From Bacteroidetes bacterium UBA2234 (GTDB lineage: Bacteria; Bacteroidota; Bacteroidia; NS11-12g; UBA955): a stretch of DNA of 18,583 nucleotides. The notes beneath the pieces are model-generated. The model did not search any database, was not told the origin of the DNA, and saw only the letters and a program-made list of their open reading frames with translations. A program made the position numbers and the translations under genes. The stretch lies in assembly GCA_002347985.1 (NCBI GenBank), contig DDYM01000022.1:49828-68410 (forward strand). Reading direction: 5' to 3'. Position 1 is the first letter of the stretch; the number at the start of each line of letters is the position of its first letter. Positions 1 to 6,807 of this stretch are shown here, one piece after another.

Positions 1-959
1 TACATGGCTTCAATGAAATTGCCATTTTGTGGGTACTTGTCTATGCATCCGGCGCAGTTTGGCTTTATTCTTTGTGGCAGTCTAGGTCGCTATTTAGTCG
101 CAATTCAATCCGTACCCTTGGATCAAACGGTGAGGATGGGGATATTACCCAGAGTGATTTGAAGAGTAGTTCATTTTGGAGTTCAATCCAACCACCCAAA
201 GAAATGTTCAATAGCGGCTTTTTATCGCAGCTCGGACATATTTTACTGTTTCTTTTATATCGATTGCCGTTGTGGTGGATGGCCGCACAATATGGGAATT
301 CGGAAGCGGGTTTGTTAGCCAATGCGCTCTTGATTGCCGATACTATTTGGATTTTTGGCAATTCTTACGGTACGATTTTGCATTCAAGAATGTTGGTTTC
401 TGCGGGTATGTTATCGGTGAATCGAAACAACCACAAATCGCCAATGTCAGCGCAGCAAAGGAAGTTCAATAAGTTGCTTTCCAGATATGTTGTGATTTCG
501 ACCTTGGGCACCACACTCGCAGTCTTGTTTGCCTTGATAGTGCCAAATGATTTATATGTTTTTGTTTTTGGCGATACTTTTTCTGGCCTAAAAGAGACGT
601 TCTTCTTTATTTCTCCTGCGGTCATTTTCTTGGGGATGTCGGCGCCCATTGGTCATTTTCTGCATGCCCAAAATCGCTTTAAGGAATTGATTGTGAGTTA
701 TGGGGCCGCTGTTGTGGTATTGGTTGTTTGTTGGTTTGGCCTGGATGGGTTTGATTGGTCAAAAGTTCCTGAGGGCTCAGGCGCAATTCCGTCAAGTTCT
801 TTTTTGTCGATAGTTTCCTATGTAGGTAAATTTCTGTCGGTCAATTTGGCCTTTTTCGTCCTTCTAATTTTGAATTATCGACAGGTTAAGCACATTTTGA
901 AATTACGGGCTAACGTATTCATTTTGTTGAGATTTGTGCGGAGATTTTTCGCCAAATAA
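1..959 (+). CDS. Polysaccharide flippase-like membrane protein, 5'-truncated by window edge
   Basis: This is the C-terminal part of a multi-pass membrane protein, probably a Wzx/MATE-like exporter that flips lipid-linked oligosaccharides or O-antigen units across the inner membrane. The frame is open to the left edge (codons from base 3 onward, reading HGFNEIAILWVL), so the TTG at 27 is not a real start and the N-terminus lies outside the window. About 318 residues are visible. Several hydrophobic segments alternate with short basic loops, including HILLFLLYRLPLWWMA, a segment around VVISTLGTTLAVLFALIV, one around FFFISPAVIFLGMSAP, and a C-terminal LAFFVLLILNY followed by a basic tail. The mid-segment AAQYGNSEAGLLANALLIAD resembles the helix pair typical of this superfamily. 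The stop is TAA at 957-959 and the next gene has its own promoter. The family call rests on hydropathy pattern and partial resemblance only; another multi-pass transporter is possible. Confidence 0.6.
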   Translation, partial: HGFNEIAILWVLVYASGAVWLYSLWQSRSLFSRNSIRTLGSNGEDGDITQSDLKSSSFWSSIQPPKEMFNSGFLSQLGHILLFLLYRLPLWWMAAQYGNSEAGLLANALLIADTIWIFGNSYGTILHSRMLVSAGMLSVNRNNHKSPMSAQQRKFNKLLSRYVVISTLGTTLAVLFALIVPNDLYVFVFGDTFSGLKETFFFISPAVIFLGMSAPIGHFLHAQNRFKELIVSYGAAVVVLVVCWFGLDGFDWSKVPEGSGAIPSSSFLSIVSYVGKFLSVNLAFFVLLILNYRQVKHILKLRANVFILLRFVRRFFAK

Positions 960-983
960 ATGGTACTTCTTGTATAGTATTTG

Positions 984-1010
984 ACACAATCGTGTGTTGT
1001 GTTGAACAAC
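984..1010. repeat. Inverted repeats upstream of the glutamate dehydrogenase promoter
   Basis: ACACAA (984-989) is mirrored by TTGTGT (997-1002) with a 7-base spacer. It abuts a second small inverted repeat, GTTG-AA-CAAC (1001-1010). The pair sits just upstream of the -7 element. It could be an operator or simply chance in a short AT-rich spacer. Confidence 0.25.
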
Positions 1011-1034
1011 CTCTTGACTTTACACTTATTTTTG
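1002..1034 (+). promoter_or_regulatory. Bacteroidota-type promoter for glutamate dehydrogenase
   Basis: TATTTTTG at 1027-1034 matches the Bacteroidota -7 consensus TAnnTTTG exactly. A TTG at 1002-1004 lies 22 bases upstream, within the usual spacing for the -33 element. The ATG is at 1062, giving a leader of roughly 20-24 bases with the A-rich stretch TTAAAAAAG before the start. Confidence 0.55.
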
Positions 1035-1061
1035 CCCCACTTAACTTAAAAAAGTACATAT

Positions 1062-2336
1062 ATGTCAACCCCTAACAATGGTGGAACTCCAAGATACAAT
1101 CCACTTGAGAGCATGCAGAGACGCTTCGATGAAGCCAAAGAGAAATTAGGATTGGATGATCAATTTGCGAATGTGTTGCGCGTCCCCGACAAGGTGGTTG
1201 CGGCAAACATCCCAGTAACCATGGATGATGGTACTATTCGCGTATTTGAGGCGTATCGCGTTGTTCACAGTGTGCATTTGGGTCCTTCTAAAGGGGGAAT
1301 CCGTTACAGTATGGATGTTCACTTGGACGAGGTGAAGGCTTTGGCGGCTTGGATGACATGGAAGTGTGCGGTAGTTAATGTGCCTTACGGAGGTGCGAAG
1401 GGTGGTATCAAGTGTGATCCACGCAGCATGAGTAAGGGAGAGTTGGAGCGTTTGACCCGTGGATACACTTTGGCGATGCGCAATGTGTTTGGTCCAGACA
1501 AAGATATTCCGGCGCCTGATATGGGTACAAGTGCCCAAGAGATGGCTTGGATTGTAGATGAATTTAGCAAAATAACAGGACATAATTCTTACGCCGTTGT
1601 TACCGGAAAGCCTTTGGTTTTGGGTGGTAGTTTAGGTCGTGTAGAAGCAACTGGAAGAGGTGTTATGGTAAGTACTCGCAGTGCGATGGCGAAATTGGGA
1701 TTGAATCCAACCAGTACCACTTGTGTTGTTCAGGGTTTTGGAAATGTGGGAAGTATTTCAGCCAAGTTGATTGCTCAGCTCGGTGTGAAAATTGTTGCCA
1801 TTTCTGATGTGACCGGTGGGTATTACAACCCAGAGGGAATTGATGTGGCAGAGGCGATGGCTTACGTTGCCAATAGTAACACACGTAGTTTGGAAGGTTA
1901 CAAAGGCGGTACTCCAGTTACAAACGGAGAGTTGCTAGAGTTGCCTTGCGATATTTTGGTTCCAGCGGCAATGGAAGATCAGATTACCCCTGAGAATGCG
2001 GGTCGTATCAAAGCGAAAATGATTGTGGAGGGTGCAAATGGACCTACAACTGCAGAGGCGGATTCAATTTTGAACGAAAAAGGAATTTTGGTAGTACCAG
2101 ATATTTTGGCCAATGCCGGTGGTGTGACTGTGTCGTACTTTGAGTGGGTTCAGAATCGTTTGGGTTACTATTGGACAGAAGAGCGCGTAAACCGTCGTGC
2201 AGACCGTGCCATGAAGCAAGCATTTGACAATGTGTATGCAACTGCAGAAAAGTATAATGTAAACATGCGTATTGCGGCTTATATCGTTGCCTTGGATAAG
2301 GTTGCTAGTACATTGAAGTTGAGAGGTTCTTTCTAA
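1062..2336 (+). CDS. gdhA: Glutamate dehydrogenase (Glu/Leu/Phe/Val dehydrogenase family)
   Basis: It interconverts glutamate and 2-oxoglutarate plus ammonia with a nicotinamide cofactor in the cytoplasm, linking carbon and nitrogen metabolism. The protein is 424 residues, the usual length of the hexameric GDH class. The N-terminal catalytic domain carries GPSKGGIRY (74-82), the catalytic lysine in PYGGAKGGIKCDP (K113) and the catalytic aspartate in PAPDMGT (D153). The Rossmann domain has GFGNVG (225-230) with an acidic residue at the end of the second strand (D249), which suggests NAD(H) preference. PAAMEDQIT (301-309) and EGANGPTT (323-330) are further family signatures. The ATG start follows an A-rich leader and a perfect -7 element. 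The phosphatidylserine decarboxylase gene starts one base after the stop, so the two are probably co-transcribed. Family assignment is secure; cofactor preference is inferred. Confidence 0.93.
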   Translation: MSTPNNGGTPRYNPLESMQRRFDEAKEKLGLDDQFANVLRVPDKVVAANIPVTMDDGTIRVFEAYRVVHSVHLGPSKGGIRYSMDVHLDEVKALAAWMTWKCAVVNVPYGGAKGGIKCDPRSMSKGELERLTRGYTLAMRNVFGPDKDIPAPDMGTSAQEMAWIVDEFSKITGHNSYAVVTGKPLVLGGSLGRVEATGRGVMVSTRSAMAKLGLNPTSTTCVVQGFGNVGSISAKLIAQLGVKIVAISDVTGGYYNPEGIDVAEAMAYVANSNTRSLEGYKGGTPVTNGELLELPCDILVPAAMEDQITPENAGRIKAKMIVEGANGPTTAEADSILNEKGILVVPDILANAGGVTVSYFEWVQNRLGYYWTEERVNRRADRAMKQAFDNVYATAEKYNVNMRIAAYIVALDKVASTLKLRGSF

Positions 2337-2337
2337 A

Positions 2338-2988
2338 ATGAGATTACACAGAGAGGGATTTACTATCATTTTTGTCACCACATTGGTGCTGGCATTGCTC
2401 AATTATGGCATGCAGGCTTGGCTTGGCGAAGGTCTGGTTTCTCAGATTTTCTTGGGATTGAGTTTGTTCTTTTTTATCATGGTGGTGCAGTTTTTCCGCA
2501 ATCCATCGAGAACTACACCCGAAGGCGAAGGGTTGATTATCGCCCCAGCTGATGGCAAAGTCGTAGTAATTGAAGAGGTGGAGGAGCCTGAGTATTTCAA
2601 AGACAAGCGAAAGCAAATCAGTATTTTTATGTCGCCGGTGAACGTCCATGTGAACCGGGCTCCAGTTTCAGGGAAGGTGCTGTATTACAAGTATTTCAAA
2701 GGGAAGTATTTGGTGGCATGGCATCCCAAGAGCAGCACAGAAAATGAAAGAACTACCGTGGTGATGGAAGAGGGCGGCAAGCAAATTTTATTCAGACAAA
2801 TTGCGGGTGCGTTGGCAAGGCGCATTGTCTGCTACGCAAAGCCAGGAATGGAAATCGCTAGAGGTGGGGAATATGGTTTTATTAAGTTTGGCAGTCGGAT
2901 CGACTTGTTTTTGCCTCTAGATGCTGAAGTTTTGGTGCAACTGGAACAGAAAACAGTGGGTGGTGAGACGGTGATTGCCAAGTGGTAA
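2338..2988 (+). CDS. psd: Phosphatidylserine decarboxylase, short bacterial form
   Basis: This membrane-associated, pyruvoyl-dependent enzyme makes phosphatidylethanolamine from phosphatidylserine. The 216-residue protein has a hydrophobic N-terminal hairpin (about residues 8-52) and then FFRNP (52-56). APADGKV (69-75) holds the conserved Asp, VNVHVNRAP (101-109) the conserved His, and the C-terminal KFGSRIDLF (183-191) the self-cleavage Gly185-Ser186 pair. Cleavage there would give a large beta chain and an alpha chain of about 31 residues whose serine becomes the pyruvoyl group. It is much shorter than the E. coli enzyme and matches the compact form common in Bacteroidota. The ATG comes one base after the gdhA stop, with no room for a separate promoter, so expression probably depends on gdhA transcription and translation. 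Confidence is high because all processing and catalytic motifs are present. Confidence 0.93.
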   Translation: MRLHREGFTIIFVTTLVLALLNYGMQAWLGEGLVSQIFLGLSLFFFIMVVQFFRNPSRTTPEGEGLIIAPADGKVVVIEEVEEPEYFKDKRKQISIFMSPVNVHVNRAPVSGKVLYYKYFKGKYLVAWHPKSSTENERTTVVMEEGGKQILFRQIAGALARRIVCYAKPGMEIARGGEYGFIKFGSRIDLFLPLDAEVLVQLEQKTVGGETVIAKW

Positions 2989-3006
2989 AATGTGAACTTT
3001 GCATTG

Positions 3007-3014
3007 TATATTTG
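3007..3014 (+). promoter_or_regulatory. -7 promoter element of the Cys/Ala-rich protein gene
   Basis: TATATTTG is an exact match to TAnnTTTG. It starts 18 bases after the psd stop and 27 bases before the ATG at 3034. No convincing -33 TTG lies at standard spacing. Its position also argues against translation from the in-frame ATG at 2992, which would lie upstream of the transcript. Confidence 0.5.
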
Positions 3015-3033
3015 TTTAAATAACAAAAAAGAT

Positions 3034-3450
3034 ATGAAAAAAATACTCGTTTTAGGATTGTTTGTTGCGGGATTCGCGATAACGTCTATGGCTCAAAATG
3101 TAGCCCAGCCAGTAGAGAATACTCCTGCCGTTGAGGTTGCTAAAGTTGCTCCAGCGGATGCGGTTGCTCCAGCAAAACCTTGTTGCAAAAAAGAAGGTTC
3201 AGCAGGTTGTAGCAAAGCAGGTGCGGCGAATGGTGAAGTAAAAGCTTGTTGCAAGAAAGACGGTGCTGCAGTAGGCGCTGCAGGTGCTCCAAAGGCAGGT
3301 TGCAATGGTGCAGCGGGATCTGAGCATAAGTGTGGTGGTCATGAAGGTGCTGCAGTAGGTGCTGCCGGTGCTCCAGCGGCTGCTCCAACAACAGAGAAAA
3401 AGCAGTGCGGTTCTGACTGTCAGAAACCATGCTGCAAGAAAGGAAACTAA
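3034..3450 (+). CDS. Small exported cysteine- and alanine-rich repeat protein, function unknown
   Basis: The protein is 138 residues. It starts MKKILVLGLF and has a Sec signal peptide ending near SMA-Q (cleavage about 20/21). The mature chain of about 118 residues begins with an Ala/Val/Pro-rich linker and continues as a low-complexity Gly/Ala/Lys region with 11 cysteines: 50, 51, 59, 72, 73, 90, 100, 125, 129, 133 and 134. CCKK occurs three times (50-53, 72-75, 133-136), and the ten-residue unit GAAVGAAGAP occurs twice (77-86 and 105-114). HKCGGH (98-103) and CGSDC (125-129) look like possible metal-binding clusters. I know no named family for it. Metal binding, disulfide cross-linking or a surface-matrix role are guesses from composition. 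I preferred the ATG at 3034 over 2992 because it gives a clean signal peptide and lies downstream of the -7 element. A strong terminator follows. Confidence 0.75.
   Translation: MKKILVLGLFVAGFAITSMAQNVAQPVENTPAVEVAKVAPADAVAPAKPCCKKEGSAGCSKAGAANGEVKACCKKDGAAVGAAGAPKAGCNGAAGSEHKCGGHEGAAVGAAGAPAAAPTTEKKQCGSDCQKPCCKKGN
3262..3375 (+). repeat. Internal 30-base duplication within the Cys/Ala-rich gene
   Basis: Bases 3262-3291 and 3346-3375 are near-identical: 28 of 30 match, and the two differences are at third codon positions. Both encode GAAVGAAGAP. The copies are 84 bases (28 codons) apart, suggesting an in-frame tandem duplication of a longer unit followed by divergence of the spacer. Confidence 0.8.
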
Positions 3451-3515
3451 AATTCAATTTGTCAAAGGGTTTGAAACTCTTGGATGCATTGAATTTCTAG
3501 AATAATATTTCAAGA

Positions 3516-3552
3516 TCATAAAAAAGGGCGCCGAAGGCGCCCTTTTTTATGA
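3516..3552. terminator. Strong, symmetrical rho-independent terminator
   Basis: A perfect inverted repeat with a 17-bp stem (3516-3532 with 3536-3552) closes on a GAA loop. The GC core is GGGCGCC/GGCGCCC, flanked by six A on the left and six T on the right. The symmetry means it could stop transcription from either side. On the plus strand it ends the Cys/Ala-rich gene, 65 bases after its stop. Confidence 0.9.
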
Positions 3553-3602
3553 AATCACACCGAAACCTTGCACGATTCAGTTTATATGTGAAATCTGTGT
3601 TG

Positions 3603-3610
3603 TTCCTTTG
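3603..3610 (+). promoter_or_regulatory. Imperfect -7 element before the membrane-anchored unknown protein
   Basis: TTCCTTTG matches TAnnTTTG except for the second base. It lies 8 bases before the ATG at 3619, so the leader would be only a few bases long. Its position between the upstream terminator and the start makes it the best promoter candidate for this two-gene unit. Confidence 0.35.
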
Positions 3611-3618
3611 CAATACGG

Positions 3619-4536
3619 ATGGACAAAGGTTTTAGACGAATTGTTTTTATGCTGATGGGATTAACCGCAATCACGGTGATTTCGGTGGGCGTTTATCTGT
3701 GGTACAATTTCAATGCAAGGAGCAATTTGGTTCTGGTAATTCCAGCATCTTCAAAATGGTTTGTACATGTTCAAACCAAAAAGCTCAGAAGTGATTTCGC
3801 CGCCTCTACCACACCGCCAAAGAGCGTCGACTCACTAAAAAATACCATCGCATCGCTCTCTGTTTTTAAGGGTGTGAAAGATGCTTCTGATCCCGGCATT
3901 GGCTTGTATTCTGACGTGATTGCATTTGAAGTAGAAGGGGGCAGGTTCTTGTGCTTGTCGCTGACCTCAGAAGACAAATTCAAGGCGTTCGTAGCTCGAT
4001 TGCAAAAGCAGCAAAAACTTCACAAATCAATTCAAAAACCAAGGTATTCCTACGCTAAGTTTATGTCTACAAATGCATACTTGGTGTATCAATACAAAGT
4101 GTGTATGGTTTTCGTGCCCAATGATACGGTGGAAAATACATCGTTCAATGAAAAGATTTTGGATGTTGTTTTCCCGGAAAAGACGCATACCATGATGCAG
4201 AATCCTGTGGTGCAAGCCCTGTATGAGGACGAGCCGGAGTTGGTTTTTTATTCCTCAAGCAAAAATTATGGATTGTCGCAAGCCATTGATTTTCCGGTAG
4301 TGACAGAGAACAAGGTTGCTTTTGCGAACCCTGTGAAATTTATCTATCCCACTTTGAATGCTGATGCTAAGGTAAAATTGTCTACCAAGCCATCGCCATT
4401 GATGCTCGCGGCAAAATGCAAATTGCCCTTTGTTGTTGACTCTTGCATCAATCAAAAAAATGAAATGGATGCGCACGTTGCTTTGGACTTGATGTTGCGC
4501 GTTCTTAACCAATCAATTCGCCAAATTTCTCAATGA
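3619..4536 (+). CDS. Membrane-anchored protein of unknown function upstream of the MetH module
   Basis: The protein is 305 residues. A short basic N-terminus (MDKGFRR) and one transmembrane helix (about residues 9-29) come first, followed by a soluble domain of about 275 residues that should face the periplasm. The domain opens with [19 protein letters not shown] (38-56) and later has a stretch ending [11 protein letters not shown] and a [16 protein letters not shown] segment. That order (an IP-x-A-type strand, then a D-V-x-F strand, then a 'kF..fv..L' helix) loosely recalls the DUF4836/DUF3352-type periplasmic proteins of Bacteroidota. This is a resemblance, not an established membership. 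I see no catalytic motif. Its last codon overlaps the next start as ATGA (4533-4536), so translation of the MetH module is probably coupled to it. The ATG was chosen because it follows the terminator and a promoter-like site and gives the N-terminal anchor. Confidence 0.75.
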   Translation: MDKGFRRIVFMLMGLTAITVISVGVYLWYNFNARSNLVLVIPASSKWFVHVQTKKLRSDFAASTTPPKSVDSLKNTIASLSVFKGVKDASDPGIGLYSDVIAFEVEGGRFLCLSLTSEDKFKAFVARLQKQQKLHKSIQKPRYSYAKFMSTNAYLVYQYKVCMVFVPNDTVENTSFNEKILDVVFPEKTHTMMQNPVVQALYEDEPELVFYSSSKNYGLSQAIDFPVVTENKVAFANPVKFIYPTLNADAKVKLSTKPSPLMLAAKCKLPFVVDSCINQKNEMDAHVALDLMLRVLNQSIRQISQ

Positions 4537-5531
4537 GTATACAAGATTTATTAAAAGAAAGAATTCTTATCATCGATGGTGCCATGGGTACCATGATTCA
4601 AAAACATAAGTTGTCTGAGCAGGATTATCGAGGGGCGAGATTTGCCGATTTTGGTCATCCCTTGCAGGGAAATAACGATTTGTTGGTACTTACCCAGCCG
4701 CAAATTATTTCGGATATCCACAAGGAATTTTTATCGGCCGGGGCCGACATACTTGAAACCAATACATTCAATGCCAACTCTATTTCCATGCTAGATTATC
4801 ACATGGTAGACTTGGTGAAGGAACTCAATACCGCTGCTGCGAAATTGGCCTTGGATGCTGCGGCAGAATTTACAGCGATGAATCCCGATAAACCCCGATT
4901 TGTGGCGGGTTCCATCGGTCCAACCAACAAAACAGCGAGCTTGTCGCCCGATGTCAATAACCCTGGTTATCGTGCCGTTTCCTTTGATGACTTGGTGAAT
5001 TGCTACACAGAGCAAGTTATTGCATTGATCGATGCCGGTGTGCACTTGTTGTTGGTTGAAACTGTCTTTGATACATTGAATTGTAAGGCGGCACTTTTTG
5101 CGATCAACACAGTGAAGGAAGAGCGTGGCTTGGATATTCCTGTGATGGTGAGCGGTACAATTACCGATAATTCTGGCAGAACGTTGAGCGGACAAACTGC
5201 GGAAGCATTTTGGATCTCTATTTCACATGGCAATTTGATGAGTGTGGGATTGAATTGTGCCTTGGGTGCGCCTCAAATGCGACCTTTTATCGAAGAAATG
5301 GCTCGTGTGGCATGGGTGCCAATAAGTTGTTATCCAAATGCTGGATTGCCGAATGAATTTGGGGAATACGACGATTCTCCAGAGGGAATGGCTGCGGTGT
5401 TGGAAGAGTGGTGCAAAGAGGGTTGGGTGAATATTGTGGGAGGATGCTGTGGTACTACGCCAGACCATATTCGCGCCATCGCTCAAGCCGCTGCGAAATA
5501 TGCACCGAGACCGATTCCTGTTCAATCTTAA
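4533..5531 (+). CDS. metH: Homocysteine S-methyltransferase module of MetH (stand-alone)
   Basis: This is the zinc-dependent homocysteine-binding TIM-barrel domain of cobalamin-dependent methionine synthase, which passes a methyl group from methylcobalamin to homocysteine to form methionine. The 332-residue protein starts with [12 protein letters not shown] (12-23), continues with [11 protein letters not shown] (46-56) and [12 protein letters not shown] (71-82), and then GSIGPTN (126-132). The zinc-binding cysteines are C242 in GLNCALG and the pair C305-C306 in GGCCGTTP. It ends right after this domain, about a quarter of the length of full MetH. The folate, cobalamin and activation domains are absent from this gene and are not encoded next to it. 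In several Bacteroidota MetH is split into two genes, so the other part is expected elsewhere. A betaine- or S-methylmethionine-homocysteine methyltransferase is an alternative, but the start motif and [20 protein letters not shown] region fit MetH best. The gene overlaps its upstream neighbour by 4 bases. Confidence 0.88.
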   Translation: MSIQDLLKERILIIDGAMGTMIQKHKLSEQDYRGARFADFGHPLQGNNDLLVLTQPQIISDIHKEFLSAGADILETNTFNANSISMLDYHMVDLVKELNTAAAKLALDAAAEFTAMNPDKPRFVAGSIGPTNKTASLSPDVNNPGYRAVSFDDLVNCYTEQVIALIDAGVHLLLVETVFDTLNCKAALFAINTVKEERGLDIPVMVSGTITDNSGRTLSGQTAEAFWISISHGNLMSVGLNCALGAPQMRPFIEEMARVAWVPISCYPNAGLPNEFGEYDDSPEGMAAVLEEWCKEGWVNIVGGCCGTTPDHIRAIAQAAAKYAPRPIPVQS

Positions 5532-5548
5532 GTGTCGACTTAACACTT
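5528..5548 (+). other. Two overlapping small hairpins after the MetH module
   Basis: TTAAGT-GTCG-ACTTAA (5528-5543) and AAGTGT-N7-ACACTT (5530-5548) share bases, so only one can form at a time. A T-run follows at 5559-5565. It may act as a weak terminator before the leucine dehydrogenase promoter, but the stems are short and AT-rich. Confidence 0.25.
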
Positions 5549-5579
5549 CTGAAATCGATTTTTTTATATTAAATCTCCG

Positions 5580-5587
5580 TATCTTTG
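5580..5587 (+). promoter_or_regulatory. -7 promoter element of leucine dehydrogenase
   Basis: TATCTTTG matches TAnnTTTG exactly and ends 10 bases before the ATG at 5598. The predicted transcript leader is therefore only a few bases. The T-rich stretch at 5559-5570 occupies the -33 area without a clear TTG. Confidence 0.55.
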
Positions 5588-5597
5588 CACCATAATC

Positions 5598-6701
5598 ATG
5601 GCTGACGTTCAAACTCAGAATATGCCCGCAACATCATTTGATTTATTTGCCGGCTTAGAATCAACAAATCACGAGCAAATCGTTTTTTGTCAAGATCACG
5701 CAACTGGACTTAAGGCAATCATTGCCATTCACAACACTGTATTGGGCCCAGGCTTGGGTGGTACTCGATTTTGGCATTATGCCAACGAGAAAGATGCCAT
5801 CAGAGATGCGATGCGTCTTTCCAGAGGGATGACCTACAAGGCGTCTGTGGCAGGGTTGAATTTGGGCGGTGCTAAGGCTGTTATCATTGGCGATGCCAAC
5901 TCGATGAAGTCTGAAGCTTTGATGCGCAAATTCGGTCGTTTCGTTGAAAATTTGAGCGGAAAATACATCACCGCGGAGGATGTTGGAACAACGACTCGCG
6001 ACATGGAATATGTAAATATGGAAACCGACCACGTAGTGGGTTTACCAGAAAGCATGGGTGGTGGTGGAGATCCTTCTCCAGTGACTGCCTATGGTACTTA
6101 TATGGGTATCAAGGCTTCTGCCAAACAAGCTTGGGGTAATGATAGTTTGTCTGGAAAGTCAGCTGCCGTTATGGGTATCGGAAAAGTGGGAATGCACTTG
6201 TTGGAGTACCTACACAAAGAGGGCGTGAAGTTGTATGTTGCCGATATCAATGATTCTGCGTTGCAAGCGGCTGCCACTCAGTTTGGTGCAACCATCGTTA
6301 GCGGCGAGGAAATGATTGGCTTGGATGTCGATATTTTCGCTCCATGCGCTTTGGGCGGTATCATCAACGATGTTACCATGCCTAAGTTGAAGTGTCAAAT
6401 CGTTGCAGGTGCTGCAAACAATCAGTTGGAAGATGAAAAAGTCCACGGTGATTTGTTGAAATCAAAAGGTATCATTTATGCCCCTGATTTCGTAATCAAC
6501 GCGGGTGGTTTGATCAATGTATATTCTGAATACAATGGATATGTGCGCGAAAACGCGATGTCTCAAACTGAGAATATTTACAATACCATCTTAGAAATTT
6601 ACAAAAAGTCAGAGCGTGAAAATGTGAACAATCAGCAAGCTGCCATTTTGCATGCCGAGAAACGCATTCACGATATGATGTTGGTGCACAGCACCTATTA
6701 A
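5598..6701 (+). CDS. ldh: Leucine dehydrogenase (Glu/Leu/Phe/Val dehydrogenase family)
   Basis: It catalyses NAD-dependent reversible oxidative deamination of leucine and other branched-chain amino acids to 2-oxo acids and ammonia, in the cytoplasm. The 367-residue length is typical of leucine dehydrogenase and shorter than GDH. GPGLGGTRFW (50-59), MTYKASVAGLNLGGAKAV (78-95, with the substrate and catalytic lysines K81 and K93) and TAEDVGTTTRDM (125-136) fit the leucine/phenylalanine dehydrogenase branch. The Rossmann motif is GIGKVG (193-198), with D216 at the end of the second strand indicating NAD. CALGGIINDVT and AGAANNQLE later in the chain are classic for this branch. It is monocistronic, with an exact -7 element and a strong terminator. 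Valine or phenylalanine dehydrogenase is possible, since sequence alone separates these poorly. It shares a superfamily with the glutamate dehydrogenase at 1062-2336. Confidence 0.9.
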   Translation: MADVQTQNMPATSFDLFAGLESTNHEQIVFCQDHATGLKAIIAIHNTVLGPGLGGTRFWHYANEKDAIRDAMRLSRGMTYKASVAGLNLGGAKAVIIGDANSMKSEALMRKFGRFVENLSGKYITAEDVGTTTRDMEYVNMETDHVVGLPESMGGGGDPSPVTAYGTYMGIKASAKQAWGNDSLSGKSAAVMGIGKVGMHLLEYLHKEGVKLYVADINDSALQAAATQFGATIVSGEEMIGLDVDIFAPCALGGIINDVTMPKLKCQIVAGAANNQLEDEKVHGDLLKSKGIIYAPDFVINAGGLINVYSEYNGYVRENAMSQTENIYNTILEIYKKSERENVNNQQAAILHAEKRIHDMMLVHSTY

Positions 6702-6752
6702 TATTTTTCCATAGGTTCATTGGTCTAGGCCATTGATGTTCTGTGATTGTTT

Positions 6753-6788
6753 ATAAAGAAGGGACTGAGAATTCGGTCCCTTTTTTAT
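6753..6788 (+). terminator. Rho-independent terminator of leucine dehydrogenase
   Basis: A stem of about 16 bp (6753-6768 with 6773-6788) closes on the loop GAAT. The core is GGGACTGA/TCGGTCCC with one G-T wobble in it; an A-rich left arm pairs with six T on the right, with a second G-T wobble. It lies 51 bases after the stop and 1 base before the promoter-like site of the next gene. Confidence 0.85.
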
Positions 6789-6789
6789 T

Positions 6790-6797
6790 TAACTTCG
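6790..6797 (+). promoter_or_regulatory. -7-like element (TAnnTTCG variant) of the GT-C-like gene
   Basis: TAACTTCG differs from TAnnTTTG at one base and ends 10 bases before the ATG at 6808. It begins immediately after the upstream terminator stem. The same TTCG variant occurs before pntAA and, on the minus strand, before recJ. Confidence 0.4.
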
Positions 6798-6807
6798 CTC
6801 CGCCGCA

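Noticed and set aside
27..959. TTG at 27 as the start of the flippase-like protein
   Set aside because: The frame is open to the left edge and continues as membrane-protein-like sequence, so the gene is truncated by the window rather than starting here.
1146..1583. 145-residue open frame antisense to glutamate dehydrogenase
   Set aside because: No motif, biased composition, and the sense strand carries a complete GDH.
2992..3033. ATG at 2992 as the start of the Cys/Ala-rich protein
   Set aside because: It lies upstream of the -7 element at 3007-3014 and would add 14 residues before a good signal peptide that begins at 3034.
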